From NCBI GenBank assembly GCA_050011155.1, contig JBEKJP010000019.1, positions 8,835 through 72,834 on the forward strand: 64,000 nt of DNA, read 5' to 3'. The position numbers and the translations under genes are program-made. The stretch is from Palsa-504 sp050011155 (GTDB taxonomy: Bacteria; Actinomycetota; Actinomycetes; Streptosporangiales; Streptosporangiaceae). Position 1 is the first letter of the stretch, and each line of letters opens with the position of its first letter. Shown here in pieces: positions 51,414 to 60,664 of this stretch. The notes beneath the pieces are model-generated. The model saw only the letters and a program-made list of their open reading frames with translations. It was not told the DNA's origin and ran no database searches.

Positions 51414-51484
51414 GGCGGCTTACGCCGCGATTAGGTCCGTACGCTCGGTGCGTGCAGAACGCACGCGGGCGGTTGGGGAGACCG

Positions 51485-51490
51485 TAGGCT
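51485..51490 (+). promoter_or_regulatory. Putative -10 of a leaderless transcript (TAGGCT)
   Basis: TAGGCT lies six bases before the recF GTG, with no ribosome site. Confidence 0.5.
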
Positions 51491-51496
51491 CGATCT

Positions 51497-52642
51497 GTGC
51501 ATCTCACCCGTTTGGCGCTTACTGACTTCCGGTCTTATCCGGAACTCAGCCTGGAGCTCGGGCCGGGCGTGACTACGTTCAGCGGGCCGAACGGTGAGGG
51601 CAAGACCAACCTGGTCGAGGCGGTCGGCTACCTGGCCACGCTGGGGAGCCACCGGGTGGCCAGCGACGCGCCGCTGGTGCGGCGGGGGGCGGAGCGGGCC
51701 GTGCTGCGCGGCGCGGTGACCGGGGCGCAGGGCAGCACGCTGGTGGAGATCGAGCTCAACCTGGGCCGGGCTAACCGGGTCCGGCTGAACCGGGCGCCGC
51801 GGCCGCGGCCGCGGGACATCCTCGGCGCGCTGCGCACGGTGCTGTTCGCGCCCGAGGACCTGGCCCTGGTCAAGGGCGACCCGGGGGAGCGGCGGCGGTT
51901 TCTCGACGAGCTGCTGACCGCGACCGCGCCGCGCTACGCCGGCGTCCGGGCGGACTACGAGCGGGTGCTGAAGCAGCGCACGGCGCTGCTCAAGTCGGCC
52001 GGGGCCAAGGGGCATCTGCGCGGCCAGGCCCGGGAGGCGATGACGGCGACGCTCGACGCGTGGGACGGCCAGCTGGCCCGGGCCGGGGCGCCGCTGCTGG
52101 CCGGGCGGCTGCGCCTGGCCAGCGCGCTCAGGCCGCACGTCGCGGCGGCTTACGAAGCGGTCTCCGGCGGCCAGTCAGGCGACGAGTGCGGAATGTCCTA
52201 CCGCAGTTCAGCGTTGAATAGTAGTGATGAGTTCGAAGATGTGCCCGCGCTCGAGACGGCCCTTCTTAAGGCGCTGGCCGGGGTCAGGACCAGCGAGCTC
52301 GACCGCGGTGTGTGCCTGGTCGGCCCGCACCGTGACGAGCTTGAGCTGTCCATCGCACATATGCCGGCCCGCGGTTACGCCAGCCACGGGGAGTCCTGGT
52401 CGCTCGCGCTCGCGCTGCGGCTGGCCAGCTTCGCGCTGCTGCGCGAGGATGCGGAGGACCCGGTGCTGATCCTGGACGACGTGTTCGCCGAGCTCGACAC
52501 CGGCCGCCGCGACCGGCTGGCCGCGCTGGTGTCCGGGGCCGAGCAGGTCCTGATCACCGCGGCGGTACCCGCCGATGTCCCGGCGGTGCTCGACGGCGCG
52601 CGGTTCACCGTCAGCGCCGGGGCCGTCACTCATGACGGGTAG
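51497..52642 (+). CDS. recF: DNA replication and repair protein RecF
   Basis: An SMC-like ATPase that helps load RecA at gaps. 381 residues: LALTDFRSYPELSLELGPGV, Walker A FSGPNGEGKTNLVEAVGYLA, LFAPEDLALVKGDPGERRRF with LDELL, signature SHGESWSLALALRLASFALL and Walker B PVLILDDVFAELDTGRRDRL. GTG start with TAGGCT six bases upstream. The dciA-type gene overlaps its last 11 nt. Confidence 0.96.
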   Translation: MHLTRLALTDFRSYPELSLELGPGVTTFSGPNGEGKTNLVEAVGYLATLGSHRVASDAPLVRRGAERAVLRGAVTGAQGSTLVEIELNLGRANRVRLNRAPRPRPRDILGALRTVLFAPEDLALVKGDPGERRRFLDELLTATAPRYAGVRADYERVLKQRTALLKSAGAKGHLRGQAREAMTATLDAWDGQLARAGAPLLAGRLRLASALRPHVAAAYEAVSGGQSGDECGMSYRSSALNSSDEFEDVPALETALLKALAGVRTSELDRGVCLVGPHRDELELSIAHMPARGYASHGESWSLALALRLASFALLREDAEDPVLILDDVFAELDTGRRDRLAALVSGAEQVLITAAVPADVPAVLDGARFTVSAGAVTHDG

Positions 52643-53210
52643 GGCGCCGGACCCGGGGGGTCCGGACCGGGCGCGGCTGGCGGTCGAGGCGCTCACCGTA
52701 GCCAAGGCGGACGCGCGGGGCCGCGGCGACCTGCCGGCCGGCTTCGGCCGAGGCCAGGACCAAGGACATGACGCCGAACGGTCCGGCGTATCCGCGGCCG
52801 ACCACCCCGGCGTGCCCGGGCTGGCGGGCGCGGGCGGGCGCGGCCGGACTCGGCAGGAGGACCCGCAGACACTGGGCCGCGCGATCGGCGGGCTGCTCGA
52901 CTCGCACGGCTGGCAGCAGCGGGCCGCGATGGGGTCGGTGTTCGGCCGGTGGGCCGAGATCGTCGGCGCGGACCTGGCCGCGCACACCCAGCCGGACAGC
53001 TTCGCCGACGGCGAGCTCGCGGTCACGGCGGACTCGACCGCCTGGGCCACCCAGGTCCGGCTGCTCGCCGCGGTGCTCGTCAAGCGGCTCAACGCCGAGC
53101 TGGGCGACGGCTCGGTCCGCCGGGTGAAGGTCCGCGGCCCGGCCGGGCCGCGGACGCGCGGCGGGTGGCGGGTGCCGGGCAGCAAGGGTCCCGGCGACAC
53201 GTACGGATAA
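52632..53210 (+). CDS. dciA: DciA/DUF721 family protein (probable DnaB loader/operator)
   Basis: 192 residues. A disordered N-terminal half (~80 residues) is followed by the DUF721 KH-like domain LGRAIGGLLDSHGWQQRAAM, VFGRWAEIVGADLAAHTQPD, and LAVTADSTAWATQVRLLAAV with a basic C-terminus. DciA acts with the DnaB helicase in bacteria lacking DnaC or DnaI, and no dnaC or dnaI is visible here. The ATG overlaps the recF stop region by 11 nt, which indicates coupling. Confidence 0.9.
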   Translation: MTGRAPDPGGPDRARLAVEALTVAKADARGRGDLPAGFGRGQDQGHDAERSGVSAADHPGVPGLAGAGGRGRTRQEDPQTLGRAIGGLLDSHGWQQRAAMGSVFGRWAEIVGADLAAHTQPDSFADGELAVTADSTAWATQVRLLAAVLVKRLNAELGDGSVRRVKVRGPAGPRTRGGWRVPGSKGPGDTYG

Positions 53211-53286
53211 TCGCAGGCAGGTGCGACACCAGGGTGAAGACGGCCGTGGCTGTCGGTGCCTGAAGGTAAAATGAATATGCGCACAG

Positions 53287-55269
53287 ATGGCCACATCGCG
53301 GGGGGCTGGGGCGGCGCTTGAAGAAGCAGGATGGAGTTCGGTTTTGTCCTACGATGCAGGCTCGATCACGGTACTCGAGGGCCTTGAGGCCGTTCGCAAG
53401 CGCCCGGGAATGTACATCGGCTCGACCGGTCCGCGAGGGTTGCATCACCTTGTCCAAGAGGTCGTGGACAACGCGGTGGACGAGGCCCTGGCCGGCTACT
53501 GCGACACCATCGAGGTGACGCTGCTGGCCGACGGCGGGGTCCGGGTGTACGACAACGGCCGCGGTATCCCGGTGGACGAGCACCCGGTGGAGCACCGCCC
53601 GGCGCTCGAGCTGGTGATGACCACACTGCACGCCGGGGGCAAGTTCGACAGCAAGTCCTACGCGGTCTCCGGCGGCCTGCACGGCGTCGGCGTGTCCGTG
53701 GTGAACGCCTTGTCGGCGTTGCTCGAGGTCGAGGTGCGCCGGGACGGCTACGTCTGGACCCAGGCCTACGACCGCGGCGCGCCGATGGGCCCGCTCGAGC
53801 GCGAGCAGGCGACACCGGAAACCAGCACCACGATCACGTTCTGGCCGGACAGCGCGATCTTCGAGACCACCGAGTGGAGCTTCGAGACGCTGTCGAGCCG
53901 GCTCCAGGAGATGGCCTTCCTGAACCGGAACCTGTCCATCTCCATCAGCGACGTGCGCCAGGACGAGCCCAGGGAGGCTCGGTACCAGTACGCGGGCGGG
54001 ATCGCCGACTTCGTTCGGCATCTTAATTCTTCGAAAGAGCCGGTACACGGGACCGTCATCGAGTTCGGCGAGGAAGGTGACGGCATCGCGGCCGAGATCG
54101 CGATGCAGTGGAACGCCTCGTACACCCCGTCGGTGTACACCTTCGCCAACACCATCAACACGGCCGAGGGCGGCACGCACGAAGAGGGCTTCCGGGCCGC
54201 GCTCACCACGGTCGTCAACAAGTACGCACGCGACCAGAAGCTGCTCCGCGAGAAGGACGACAACCTCACCGGCGACGACGTGCGCGAGGGACTGACCGCG
54301 ATCGTCTCCGTCAAGCTGGCCGAGCCGCAGTTCGAGGGGCAGACCAAGGGCAAGCTCGGCAACACCGAGGCCAAGTCGTTCGTGCAGAAGGCCTGCAACG
54401 ACCACCTGCGCGACTGGTTCGACCGGAACCCGGGCGAGGCCAAGGAGATCATCACCAAGGCCAGCCAGGCGGCCCGGGCCCGGATCGCGGCGCGCCAGGC
54501 GCGCGACCTGACCCGGCGCAAGTCGCTGCTCGACTCCACCTCGCTGCCAGGCAAGCTGGCCGACTGCCAGTCCACCGACCCGGAGAAGTCCGAGATCTAC
54601 GTGGTCGAGGGCGACTCGGCGGGCGGCTCGGCCAAGGGCGGCCGGGACCCGAAATTCCAGGCCATCCTGCCCATCCGCGGCAAGATCATCAACGTGGAGA
54701 AGTCGCGGATCGACCGCGTGCTCAAGAACAACGAGGTGCAGTCGATGATCACGGCGCTGGGGGCCGGGATCCACGACGAGTTCGACATCACCAAGCTCCG
54801 CTACCACAAGATCATCTTGATGGCGGACGCCGACGTGGACGGGCAGCACATCCGCACGCTCCTCCTCACCCTGCTCTTCCGGTTCATGAAGCCGCTGGTC
54901 GAGGCGGGCTACGTGTATCTGGCCCAGCCGCCGCTGTACAAGATCAAGTGGGAGGGGCGCGGGGCCGAGCCCGGCTACGCCTACTCCGACGCCGAGCGGG
55001 ACCGGCTGATCGAGGCGGGGATGGCGGAAGGGCGCCGGGACCCGCGGCCGCGCGACGCGGTGCAGCGCTTCAAGGGCCTCGGCGAGATGAACGCCAACGA
55101 GCTGTGGGAAACCACGATGGACCCGGCCACGCGGCTGCTGCTGCAGGTGACGCTGGACGACGCGGCCCAGGCCGACGAGCTGTTCAGCGTGCTGATGGGC
55201 GAGGACGTCGAGGCGCGCCGCTCGTTCATCACCCGTAACGCCAAGGACGTCAGGTTCCTGGACATCTGA
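53287..55269 (+). CDS. gyrB: DNA gyrase subunit B
   Basis: ATPase subunit of gyrase. About 660 residues: ITVLEGLEAVRKRPGMYIGS, GHKL site YDNGRGIPVDEHPVEHRPAL, transducer GGLHGVGVSVVNALS, and TOPRIM YVVEGDSAGGSAKGGRD with DADVDGQHIRTLLLTLLFR. The start is uncertain: ATG 53287 gives a short extra N-terminus, while TTG 53344 has GGAG seven bases upstream. gyrA follows after 37 nt. Confidence 0.96.
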   Translation: MATSRGAGAALEEAGWSSVLSYDAGSITVLEGLEAVRKRPGMYIGSTGPRGLHHLVQEVVDNAVDEALAGYCDTIEVTLLADGGVRVYDNGRGIPVDEHPVEHRPALELVMTTLHAGGKFDSKSYAVSGGLHGVGVSVVNALSALLEVEVRRDGYVWTQAYDRGAPMGPLEREQATPETSTTITFWPDSAIFETTEWSFETLSSRLQEMAFLNRNLSISISDVRQDEPREARYQYAGGIADFVRHLNSSKEPVHGTVIEFGEEGDGIAAEIAMQWNASYTPSVYTFANTINTAEGGTHEEGFRAALTTVVNKYARDQKLLREKDDNLTGDDVREGLTAIVSVKLAEPQFEGQTKGKLGNTEAKSFVQKACNDHLRDWFDRNPGEAKEIITKASQAARARIAARQARDLTRRKSLLDSTSLPGKLADCQSTDPEKSEIYVVEGDSAGGSAKGGRDPKFQAILPIRGKIINVEKSRIDRVLKNNEVQSMITALGAGIHDEFDITKLRYHKIILMADADVDGQHIRTLLLTLLFRFMKPLVEAGYVYLAQPPLYKIKWEGRGAEPGYAYSDAERDRLIEAGMAEGRRDPRPRDAVQRFKGLGEMNANELWETTMDPATRLLLQVTLDDAAQADELFSVLMGEDVEARRSFITRNAKDVRFLDI

Positions 55270-55306
55270 CCAGCCGGCTCAGCACTGATTCGAGGATTAC
55301 AGAAAA

Positions 55307-57898
55307 GTGACCGAAGTTACTGATGCCCCGGGTGCCGGGCACGACCGCACCGAGCCGGTCGACCTGCAGTACGAGATGCAGCGCAGCTACATCGACTACG
55401 CGATGTCGGTCATCATCGGCCGGGCGCTGCCCGACGTCAGGGACGGGCTCAAGCCCGTGCACGCCCGCATCCTGTACGCGATGTACGACCAGGGCTTCCG
55501 GCCGGAGCGAGGCTACGTCAAGTGCGCCCGGCCGGTAGCCGAGGTGATGGGGAACTACCACCCGCACGGTGACAGCGCGATCTACGACGCCCTGGTCCGG
55601 ATGGCCCAGACCTGGTCGATGCGGATGCCGCTGATCGACAGCCAGGGCAACTTCGGCTCGCCCGGCAACGACCCGCCCGCGGCCATGCGCTACACCGAGT
55701 GCCGCCTGTCCCCGCTGGCCTTGGAGATGCTGCGGGACATCAACGAGGACGCCGTCGACTTCCGTCCTAACTACGACGGCCGTTCCTCGGAGCCCGTGGT
55801 CCTGCCCAGCCGGTTCCCGAACCTGCTGATCAACGGCTCCGAGGGCATCGCGGTCGGGATGGCCACCAAGATCCCGCCGCACAACCTGCGCGAGGTCGCG
55901 GCCGGCGTGCAGTGGTACCTGGAGAACTTCGACGCCACCGACGAGGAACTCCTCGACGCCCTGATGGAGCGGGTCAAGGGGCCGGACTTCCCCACCCGCG
56001 GCCTGATCGTGGGCCGCCGCGGCATCAGGGACGCCTACACCACCGGGCGCGGCTCGATCATCATGCGGGCCGTGGTCGAGGTCGAGGAGGACGCCCGCGG
56101 CCGTGCCTGCCTGGTGGTCAAGGAACTGCCGTTCCAGGTCAACCCGGACAACCTGGCCACCAAGATCGCCGAGCTGGTCAAGGACGGCCGGATCAGCGGG
56201 ATCGCCGACATCAACGACGAGAGCAGCGGCCGCACCGGCCAGCGGCTGGTCATCGTGCTCAAGCGGGACGCCGTGGCCAAGGTCGTGCTCAACAACCTGT
56301 ACAAGCACACCCAGCTGCAGGACACGTTCGGCGTCAACATGCTGGCCCTGGTCGACGGCGTGCCGCGCACCCTGCGCCTGGACCAGATGATCAGGTACTG
56401 GGTCACGCACCAGATCGAGGTCATCGTCCGGCGCACCAAGTTCCGGCTGCGCAAGGCGCAGGAGCGGCTGCACATCGTGGCCGCGCTGATCAAGGCGATC
56501 GACCGCATCGACGAGGTCATCGCGCTGATCCGCGCGAGCGCGTCGGCGTCCGAGGCCCAGCAGGGCCTGATGGGGCTGCTCGACATCGACGAGATCCAGG
56601 CCCGCGCGATCCTGGACATGCAGCTGCGCAAGCTGGCCGCGCTCGAGCGGCAGGAACTGGTCAACGAGCGGGACGAGCTGGAAACCAGGATCGCCGACCT
56701 CGAGAGCATCCTGGCCTCGCCGCAGCGGCAGCGGGATATCGTCGGCTCCGAGCTGGGTGAGATCGTGACCAAGTTCGGCGACGAGCGGCGGACCGAGATC
56801 GTCGCCTACGACGGCGAGGTGGCCGACGAGGACCTGATCGCCGAGGAAGACGTCGCGGTCACCATCACCTACGGCGGGTACGCCAAGCGCACCAAGACCG
56901 ACCTGTACCGGGCGCAGCGCCGCGGCGGCAAGGGTGTCCGGGGCGCGCAGCTGCGCACCGACGACATCGTGGATCACTTCTTCATCACCACGACGCACCA
57001 CTGGATCCTGTTCTTCACCAACAAGGGGCGGGTCTACCGGGCCAAGGCCTACGAGCTGCCCGACGCGGGCCGCGACGCCCGCGGCCAGCACGTGGCCAAC
57101 CTGCTCGCCTTCCAGCCGGACGAGCGGATCGCCGAGGTGCTCGCGCTGCGCGACTACCAGGTCGCGCCCTACCTGGTGCTGGCCACCCGCAGCGGCCTGG
57201 TGAAGAAGTCCAAGCTGACCGCCTTCGAGAACGTGCGGTCCGGCGGCCTCATCGCGATCAACCTGCGCGAGGATGACGAGGTCATCGCGGCCCGGCTGGT
57301 CTTCCCCGAGGAGGACCTGCTGCTGGTCAGCAAGGGCGCGCAGGCCATCAAGTTCCACGCCGACGACGACTCGCTGCGGCCGATGGGCCGGGACACCTCG
57401 GGCGTCATCGGGATGCGGTTCAACGACGGCGACGCGCTGCTCGGCATGTACGTGGTCAGGGACGGCGGCGACCTGCTGGTGGCCACCGGCGGCGGGTACG
57501 CCAAGCGGACCCCGGCCGACGCCTACCCGGTACAGGGCCGCGGCGGCCGCGGCGTGGTCACGGCGAAGATCGTCGAGGCCCGCGGCGAGCTGATCGGCGC
57601 GCTGATGGTCCACGCCGGCGACGAGATCTTCGCGATCACCTCCGCGGGCGGGGTGATCAGGACCAGCGCGAGCGAAGTCAAGCAGTCCGGCCGGCAGACC
57701 ATGGGTGTCCGGCTGATGAACCTGGCTTCCGGGGACAGCGTGGTGGGCTTGGCGCTCAACGCCGAGTCCCTCGAGACCGAGGCCCTCGACGACGGCGACG
57801 AGCCAGCTGACCAGGACATCTCCGCCGATCTAGCCGGGCTGGACGGCGAAGCGGACCCGGCCGACCCGGCCGGCGCCGACGAGGATGCGGAGGAGTAA
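55307..57898 (+). CDS. gyrA: DNA gyrase subunit A
   Basis: Breaks and rejoins DNA. 863 residues: active-site Tyr in AAMRYTECRLSPLALEML, quinolone region GNYHPHGDSAIYDALVRMAQ with Ser and Asp as in sensitive enzymes, coiled-coil tower, and a C-terminal beta-pinwheel with the GyrA box QRRGGKGVRG. An acidic Asp/Glu/Ala tail ends the protein. GTG start; no strong ribosome site, only a purine run. Confidence 0.97.
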   Translation: MTEVTDAPGAGHDRTEPVDLQYEMQRSYIDYAMSVIIGRALPDVRDGLKPVHARILYAMYDQGFRPERGYVKCARPVAEVMGNYHPHGDSAIYDALVRMAQTWSMRMPLIDSQGNFGSPGNDPPAAMRYTECRLSPLALEMLRDINEDAVDFRPNYDGRSSEPVVLPSRFPNLLINGSEGIAVGMATKIPPHNLREVAAGVQWYLENFDATDEELLDALMERVKGPDFPTRGLIVGRRGIRDAYTTGRGSIIMRAVVEVEEDARGRACLVVKELPFQVNPDNLATKIAELVKDGRISGIADINDESSGRTGQRLVIVLKRDAVAKVVLNNLYKHTQLQDTFGVNMLALVDGVPRTLRLDQMIRYWVTHQIEVIVRRTKFRLRKAQERLHIVAALIKAIDRIDEVIALIRASASASEAQQGLMGLLDIDEIQARAILDMQLRKLAALERQELVNERDELETRIADLESILASPQRQRDIVGSELGEIVTKFGDERRTEIVAYDGEVADEDLIAEEDVAVTITYGGYAKRTKTDLYRAQRRGGKGVRGAQLRTDDIVDHFFITTTHHWILFFTNKGRVYRAKAYELPDAGRDARGQHVANLLAFQPDERIAEVLALRDYQVAPYLVLATRSGLVKKSKLTAFENVRSGGLIAINLREDDEVIAARLVFPEEDLLLVSKGAQAIKFHADDDSLRPMGRDTSGVIGMRFNDGDALLGMYVVRDGGDLLVATGGGYAKRTPADAYPVQGRGGRGVVTAKIVEARGELIGALMVHAGDEIFAITSAGGVIRTSASEVKQSGRQTMGVRLMNLASGDSVVGLALNAESLETEALDDGDEPADQDISADLAGLDGEADPADPAGADEDAEE

Positions 57899-57913
57899 TC
57901 CGGTCGATTGTGT

Positions 57914-57938
57914 AAGGTCAGCTAGTACGGCTGACTTT
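57914..57938 (+). terminator. Terminator after gyrA
   Basis: A 9-bp stem, AAGGTCAGC with GCTGACTTT, closes a 7-nt loop 16 nt past the gyrA stop codon. The stem's own TTT and the following TC make a weak U-tract. Confidence 0.5.
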
Positions 57939-58088
57939 CAGGCTGACTACGGGCAACGGTTTCGGGGGCAGAAGCGTCCCATGAGTATGGCGAAGATCGG
58001 CATAAGGCGGTTTTCTTCGCATAGGTGGTCATATGGGCGTCTTGTCCGGAGATAACCTCGTGAGGGTCTGGATCAGAGGGAGGACGGC

Positions 58089-59333
58089 TTGGACAGGCGC
58101 ACGGATAGGCCCGGCGGCCGAGGCGGAGGCTCACCCACCATGGTGACCTCGCGAGCCGTCGGCGACGACTTGGGCGAGGACCAGGACGTCCAGTCGGCTG
58201 ACATCCCGGATGACATCACGACGAGCGACATCATGGCACCGCCCCGGCGGTCGGCCAGCAAGCCGGCCTCCGGCCAACCGGCGGCGGCCAAGCCGGCGTC
58301 CGAGACTCCCGTCCAGGACGCCCATGCCACGGAGACTCCGGTCACGGAGACTCCGGTCACGGACACTGCGGCCAAGGAAGCGAGCCGCCCGGCTCCCGTG
58401 GACGCCACGGTAATCGACGGCATACCCGCGCTGCCCGCCGACACCGTCGGCTCGTCGCGCGGCACCCGGCCCAAGGATCCCGAGCCGGCCGTCGAGGACC
58501 CGACCATCGCCTATTCCGCCGAAACGGCCGCCGAGGCCCTCGCGGCCTCACCGGCTCCGGCCGCGTCCGGTAGCGCTTCGAGCACTCCGGCGGCCGAGAC
58601 ATCGTCGATGCCTCCGGCGGCCTTCGCGTGGGAGATGCCGGATCCCCCGGCTTCCTCGCCGTCGTCCCCGGCCCGCGCCTTCCTGCGCTCGGGCCTGACC
58701 GCGAAGAACTCGTCCCCAGCCCCGGCCCCCGCCCCGGCCAGGCCAGCCCCGGCCAGGCCCGGTCCGTCCGCGCCTGCTGCCCCGGCGGGCAAGCCGGCGG
58801 CGAGCAAGCCCGTGGCGAGCAAGCCCGTGGCGAGCGAGGCCCCGGCCCGCGGCCCGTTGACGCTCGGGACGCCGCGAAGCGGGCCGGCCAAGAGCGGCAC
58901 TGCCGCCAAGGGGCCGCAGAAGGCGCAGCAGAAAGCGCAGCAGAAGGCCCAGTCCAAGCGGTCGGCGCGGCAAGCCCACCTGACCATCTCGCGGGTCGAG
59001 CCGTGGTCCGTGATGAAGTTCAGCTTCGTGGTCTCGCTGGTCGCCTTCGTGATCTTGTTCGTGGCGGTTAGCGTGCTCTACGGGGCGCTGTCCGCGCTCG
59101 GCGTCTTCGACTCGCTCCAGCATCTCGTGACGAGCCTCACCTCCAGCCAGAACTCCTCGGGCGTGAACGCGAGGGCCTGGTGGTCGGCGTCCCGCGTGCT
59201 CGGCTACACCGCCCTGCTCGGCTCGCTCAACATCGTCCTGATCACGGCGATGTCCACCATCGGCTCGGTGGTGTACAACCTGACCTCGCGGCTCGTCGGC
59301 GGGGTCGAGGTAACCCTGCGGGAAACTGAGTAA
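58089..59333 (+). CDS. DUF3566 transmembrane protein
   Basis: 414 residues: an Ala/Pro/Ser-rich disordered cytoplasmic part of ~290 residues with short repeats (TPVTETPVTDT, KPVASKPVASE, KAQQKAQQKAQ), then the conserved DUF3566 domain. That domain reads AHLTISRVEPWSVMKFSFVV with one helix (SLVAFVILFVAVSVLYGALS) and a second (LGSLNIVLITAMSTIGSVVY). It corresponds by position to the mycobacterial gene after gyrA. The start is TTG with GGGAGGA upstream. The function is unknown, with possible links to cell division. Confidence 0.9.
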   Translation: MDRRTDRPGGRGGGSPTMVTSRAVGDDLGEDQDVQSADIPDDITTSDIMAPPRRSASKPASGQPAAAKPASETPVQDAHATETPVTETPVTDTAAKEASRPAPVDATVIDGIPALPADTVGSSRGTRPKDPEPAVEDPTIAYSAETAAEALAASPAPAASGSASSTPAAETSSMPPAAFAWEMPDPPASSPSSPARAFLRSGLTAKNSSPAPAPAPARPAPARPGPSAPAAPAGKPAASKPVASKPVASEAPARGPLTLGTPRSGPAKSGTAAKGPQKAQQKAQQKAQSKRSARQAHLTISRVEPWSVMKFSFVVSLVAFVILFVAVSVLYGALSALGVFDSLQHLVTSLTSSQNSSGVNARAWWSASRVLGYTALLGSLNIVLITAMSTIGSVVYNLTSRLVGGVEVTLRETE

Positions 59334-59478
59334 CGCCGCACCGGGAAAGCGCGATACCATCGCGGGAGCGGTCGGAGCATCCCGCGATGGCCAGGTCGCA
59401 AACCACGGCACAACGCGCCTCCCGGGTACGGTAGGATAATGACCGCGCCAGTTTCCGCAGGTCAGGTGCATTGTTCAT

Positions 59479-59552
59479 GGGGTTATAGCTCAGTCGGTTA
59501 GAGCGCGTCCCTGATAAGGACGAGGCCCGTGGTTCAAGTCCACGTAACCCCA
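59479..59552 (+). tRNA. tRNA-Ile (anticodon GAT)
   Basis: A 74-nt cloverleaf. Acceptor GGGGTTA pairs with TAACCCC, discriminator A. Anticodon arm GTCCC-TGATAAG-type with GAT at the centre, T-arm CGTGGTTCAAGTCCACG. CCA is not encoded. It lies in the usual place after gyrA. Confidence 0.96.
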
Positions 59553-59744
59553 CAACGAACCCCTCTCACCAGGTCAAACCCTCTCGCCGGGGTCATCCGG
59601 CTTGTGCGGCACGCCCATCGGCGGACTAGGCTGGCAGAGAAGGCCGACAGTGTGGCTTTGCTAAGCTGCCGTACACCTGCGGAGGGCGGGAACTCTGTCC
59701 GCCGTTCCGCTTTTCGATGTCATCGAGCTGGAGGATTCCTCGCT

Positions 59745-59867
59745 GTGAAGAAGCTCATCGTGCTCGCCGTGCTCGGGCTTGGCGCGTTCGCCGTGTGGCG
59801 CAAGGTCCAGTCCGACCGGGCCGAACTCGACCTGTGGACCGAGGCCACCGCCGCCGACGAGGACTGA
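59745..59867 (+). CDS. DLW-39 family small protein
   Basis: 40 residues from GTG (KKLIVLAVLGLGAFAVWRKV, then QSDRAELDLWTEATAADED). It matches the conserved actinobacterial DLW-39 peptide named for its DLW motif: one short membrane helix followed by an acidic tail. GGAGG lies about ten bases upstream. It lies between tRNA-Ile and tRNA-Ala, its usual place. The function is unknown. Confidence 0.85.
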   Translation: MKKLIVLAVLGLGAFAVWRKVQSDRAELDLWTEATAADED

Positions 59868-59933
59868 ACCGCGCGGTCGGAGGCAATGTCCAACAGCTGC
59901 CGGGAAGCTGAGCCGGCGCTAGGAGGCAAGCAG

Positions 59934-60635
59934 GTGAGCGATACGACTGGTGTATCGCTGGTCTGCTGTGACGTGGTCGGGGCGGCCGCGGTCGATGGCA
60001 GCGTCCTGGAACGCGCGTTCGCCGACGCGATCGCGACCCAGGGCGTGGTCATCGGCACCGCGGCGTACGTCAGGTCGATGGTCCAGTTCGACCGGACGCG
60101 CGGGTGGCCGCCCGCCGACGTCATCCGGAGCCTGTTCCCCGAAGACGAGATCCGGGCCCAGGCCGCCAACCACGCCTTCGAGCGGTCGTTCCGGGCGGCG
60201 GTGGACCGGTTCGGGGTCCTGCCGCTCCCCGGCGCCAACGAGGCGCTGGCCAAGCTGTCCGCGGCCGGCGTCAAGATCTGCCTGATGTCCTCGCTGTCCA
60301 AGTCGCCCCTCAGCCTGCTGCTGAGGCACCTGGACTGGTCGCACCGGGCCGACCTGGTGCTGAGCATGGACGACGTGGACCAGGGCTTCCCCTGGCCCGA
60401 CCTGATCCTCACCGCCGTCCTGCGGCTGGGGATCGGTGACGTGCGCGAGGTGGCCATGGTTACCTCGACCGAGGGCGGAGCGCTGGCCGCGCGGCGGGCC
60501 GGATCCCCGTTCGTCGTCGGCATGCTCAGCGATGTGGACGATGCCAGCAGGCTCCGCCGGGCCGGGGCCACCCACCTGCTGTCCGACATCGGGGAGCTGC
60601 CCGACCTGGTGACCACCTCTTTCGCCAGGTTATGA
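59934..60635 (+). CDS. Divergent HAD-like (phosphonatase-type) protein
   Basis: 233 residues with a HAD layout: LVCCDVVGAAAVDGSVLERA at the start, motif II CLMSSLSKSPLSLLL, and FPWPDLILTAVLRLGIGDVR. Motif IV, where phosphonatase-like enzymes carry acidic metal ligands (GD...D), reads MVTSTEGGALAARRAGSP and lacks them. The motif I second position is Val instead of the usual Asp or Ala. Catalysis is doubtful. The start is GTG 59934 with GGAGG eight bases upstream. Confidence 0.75.
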   Translation: MSDTTGVSLVCCDVVGAAAVDGSVLERAFADAIATQGVVIGTAAYVRSMVQFDRTRGWPPADVIRSLFPEDEIRAQAANHAFERSFRAAVDRFGVLPLPGANEALAKLSAAGVKICLMSSLSKSPLSLLLRHLDWSHRADLVLSMDDVDQGFPWPDLILTAVLRLGIGDVREVAMVTSTEGGALAARRAGSPFVVGMLSDVDDASRLRRAGATHLLSDIGELPDLVTTSFARL

Positions 60636-60664
60636 GGGCCCCGGCACGTGGCAGACTGTAAAGC

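Noticed and set aside
55250..57613. Long leftward open frame opposite gyrA
   Set aside because: It is a compositional shadow of gyrA with no start signal or domain.
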